DNA of 64,000 nt from Pyrrhosoma nymphula (Eukaryota > Arthropoda > Insecta > Odonata > Coenagrionidae), in assembly GCA_963573305.1 (NCBI GenBank), contig OY754335.1:15973501-16037500 (forward strand). The letters are read 5' to 3'. The notes below the pieces were generated by a model. It was not told the origin of the DNA and searched no databases. It saw nothing but the letters and a program-made list of their open reading frames with translations. The translations under genes and the position numbers were made by a program. Positions 62,265-64,000 of this stretch are shown piece by piece. Position 1 is the stretch's first letter; every line of letters begins with the position of its first letter.

Positions 62265-62670
62265 TCACCATTATCATCACCACTAACCAGTCCGAAGATT
62301 AGTTTACTGCAGCTCTCCACTCCACTCTCCTCTCTGCCAACCGCTTCATTCCTACATTATTATTCACTTTCAGGTCCTTCATTATTTTCCTGATGTTTTC
62401 CATTCTTGGTCTTCATTTGTAACTATTCCCTGCTATTTTTCCTTACGATATTGTTTTCAATAGTCTGTCGAGTCGCACAAAGTGTTAAATAAGTTTGTAT
62501 CTCTTTCTTCGTAGAGTTTTCAAGGCTTCTATCTTCAACTTTTCTTAGGACTTCTTCATTAATCATTCTCTCCGTCCATTTGACCTTCATCACTTATCGG
62601 CAACACAATATCTCCATCGGATCTAATCCCTTTTGCTCTGCAGCTGAGAACGAACATAGACCTTAGAAGT
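62265..62670 (-). pseudogene. LINE C-terminal tail (RTE/BovB-like), to its 3' end
   Basis: The minus strand reads, in broken frames, AAEQKGLDPMEILCC, then MKVKWTERMINEEVLRKVED, and finally MKRLAERRVEWRAAVN, a stop and SSDWLVVM. These correspond to the conserved end of endonuclease/RT LINE proteins ('...eaaEmwcWRRm.kvkWTdrvtNEEVL', '...mKrlAeDRveWRa.vn..sdw'). The 3' terminus has a GTGATGATAATGGTGATTTA tail near 62265. It differs from the 15 kb relic in its tail wording, so it is another family. At least one frameshift and several stops are present. Confidence 0.7.
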
Positions 62671-62759
62671 CTTAACTTTTACATTAGAATTTCCTTTCCT
62701 TTCATTCGATGATTCAATCCTATTTTACTTACCAGTCACCATAAAAATCTAGCAAAATG

Positions 62760-63720
62760 CTACATCATTTCACGAGTTACTTTCCCCTTCACTTTCTACA
62801 CTCTCCTATCTCCACATAACTTTCCTTACCCGAGCGGCTCCCCTACCTTCCCCTCTACCTACCCTTCCTTCCTACCCTTCCGTTCGATCCTTTCTGGACC
62901 CTGAGTCTTAATTCAAAAAAACCCCTTGATACCTTACCTTTATCACTTTATCGGCCCATTCTTCCTTTTGTACACGTATCTTTATGCATGCCTCTAAATA
63001 TATATATATGTGCGTCAAGTGTGGGTGTACTTAAATCCACGTACCCTTCTCCTTCTCTTTGGCTCGCTCGCTTTGGCCACGTATATAGAGGCCCCATACC
63101 TTTTAGCCGAACTCCCATCTCCTAACGCGTATCTCTTCCCCTTTGCTTCCCCAGAGCCACCCACCTCTTGCCGCCTATATCTCTTTCTTTATCCCTCGCT
63201 AGCAGGACTACAGTCCACCGAATCCAGCCTTTAATCTCCTCCCCCCCCCCCACCAACCTCTCTTCTCTCTCTTCCACGAATCCCTTATCCTCTTCCCAAC
63301 CCTTTCTTCGCCACCTCTTCCCGACGTATTTCCTCCCCTTTCCTCCTCCTCCTCCTCACACACATCTCCCCCTCATTTACTCCCCCACCCTACGCTCTCA
63401 TTTCCTCACCCGCAGTGCCTCCCTCTCTACCGAAGCCATTTAACCGACCCTGCTTAATTCACTCCAACGCCCTTTATCCTCCTCCGCTTCCCATCATAGC
63501 CTTTACCCCTTCCCCGTCATTCCCCTCTCCCTCGCAACGTCCTCCGCCTTTGCTCACCCCAAACACCTTATCTTCACCATCTCCTTCGACCTCCTCATTC
63601 CACGTCCCTGAAACTCTCTTTCGTGCATCGCTATCTCCAGATCTGTCTTCCTCTCATCTCTTACTCCCTTCCCCCCTCTTTCCCTTTCACCTTCTCCCCC
63701 GCTCCTTTTAAACCTGCCAC
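62760..63720. repeat. Long pyrimidine-rich (C/T) tract
   Basis: Almost 1 kb with the plus strand dominated by C and T (CTTCC, CCTCTC, TCCTCCTCCT). It includes a C11 run near 63241-63251 and a (TA)n run at about 63000. Three overlapping plus-strand frames (63010-63711) are Ser/Pro/Leu low complexity produced by the composition. Confidence 0.65.
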
Positions 63721-64000
63721 CGAGGAGTCAAAATAATGTATCGTATTAGCCGGAATGCAATACCACCTCCGAATACGGTCAGGCTACCGTAAGCACACCA
63801 ACAGTTTTCGGGAAAAGGAATAATTGGTAAATTTTTCTCAAGAGATATCACTTTCAATGTTTTCCTTCGAATCATAGCTTTGTTGCACAGTTAAGGGGAT
63901 AATCTTTTCTCTGAATGGATAATTAGTAAATGTACGGAAACTGATTACTTGCTAGGATTTACTTCAAATCGTTACGATTTTACACAGTTATTACATTATG
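63721..64000. other. Non-coding end of window
   Basis: AT-rich. Nothing recognised. Confidence 0.5.

Noticed and set aside
63010..63711. Chain of three plus-strand frames
   Set aside because: Ser/Pro/Leu repeats produced by the pyrimidine tract; no splice or start context.
1..64000. CRISPR arrays, bacterial operons, prophage or rRNA
   Set aside because: No regularly spaced repeats, no dense long frames and no rRNA or snRNA signature strings were found; the window is eukaryotic in character.

Overview
The window looks like non-coding, repeat-rich DNA from an animal nuclear genome, probably an arthropod. It is AT-rich, with very short open frames, no operon-like packing and no ribosome-binding-site/start pattern. 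The recognisable pieces are decayed non-LTR retrotransposons (RTE-like and CR1/Jockey-like), tRNA-headed SINEs, hAT-type and pogo/Tigger-type DNA transposon remnants, and inverted-repeat (foldback) elements. The arthropod assignment is inference from the character of the repeats; no species can be fixed. I found no intact host protein-coding gene, no rRNA, no functional tRNA and no CRISPR array. The window is best read as intergenic or long-intron sequence.

Layout. 1-9 kb: mostly featureless, with a CR1/Jockey reverse transcriptase (RT) scrap at 3.96 kb, a foldback element at 4.8-5.0 kb, a purine-rich tract at 6.5-6.9 kb, a duplicated module (6.9 and 8.1 kb), a 67-bp-armed foldback at 7.4-7.57 kb and a SINE at 7.7-8.0 kb. 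9-25 kb: the largest LINE relic (14.67-15.8 kb, minus) with a second scrap of the same type facing the other way at 16.2 kb, a pogo/Tigger-like end at 17.4 kb, several SINE copies, purine/pyrimidine-skewed blocks, and a LINE 3' end at 23.3 kb. 25-37 kb: a foldback with a ribozyme-like core at 25.4 kb, a CR1/Jockey LINE tail at 28.5-28.9 kb, an 820-bp inverted-repeat element at 29.8-30.6 kb, and a complete 251-bp hAT-type MITE with a perfect 8-bp target duplication at 36.67-36.92 kb. 37-64 kb: an RTE relic at 42.6-43.1 kb, a degenerate tandem repeat at 44.3-44.7 kb, SINEs at 46.4-46.9 and 58.5 kb, an inverted repeat at 51.9-52.2 kb, an RTE tail at 52.5 kb, a LINE tail at 62.3-62.7 kb and a long pyrimidine-rich block to 63.7 kb.

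No genes here act together; the elements are independent insertions. The most interesting recurring signal is a short structured motif (CTGANGA, a small hairpin, then GAAA or GAAAC) at five separate places, four of them inside or beside inverted repeats. It resembles the core of a hammerhead ribozyme, as found in Penelope-like elements. This is a pattern seen by eye, and the fit is imperfect.
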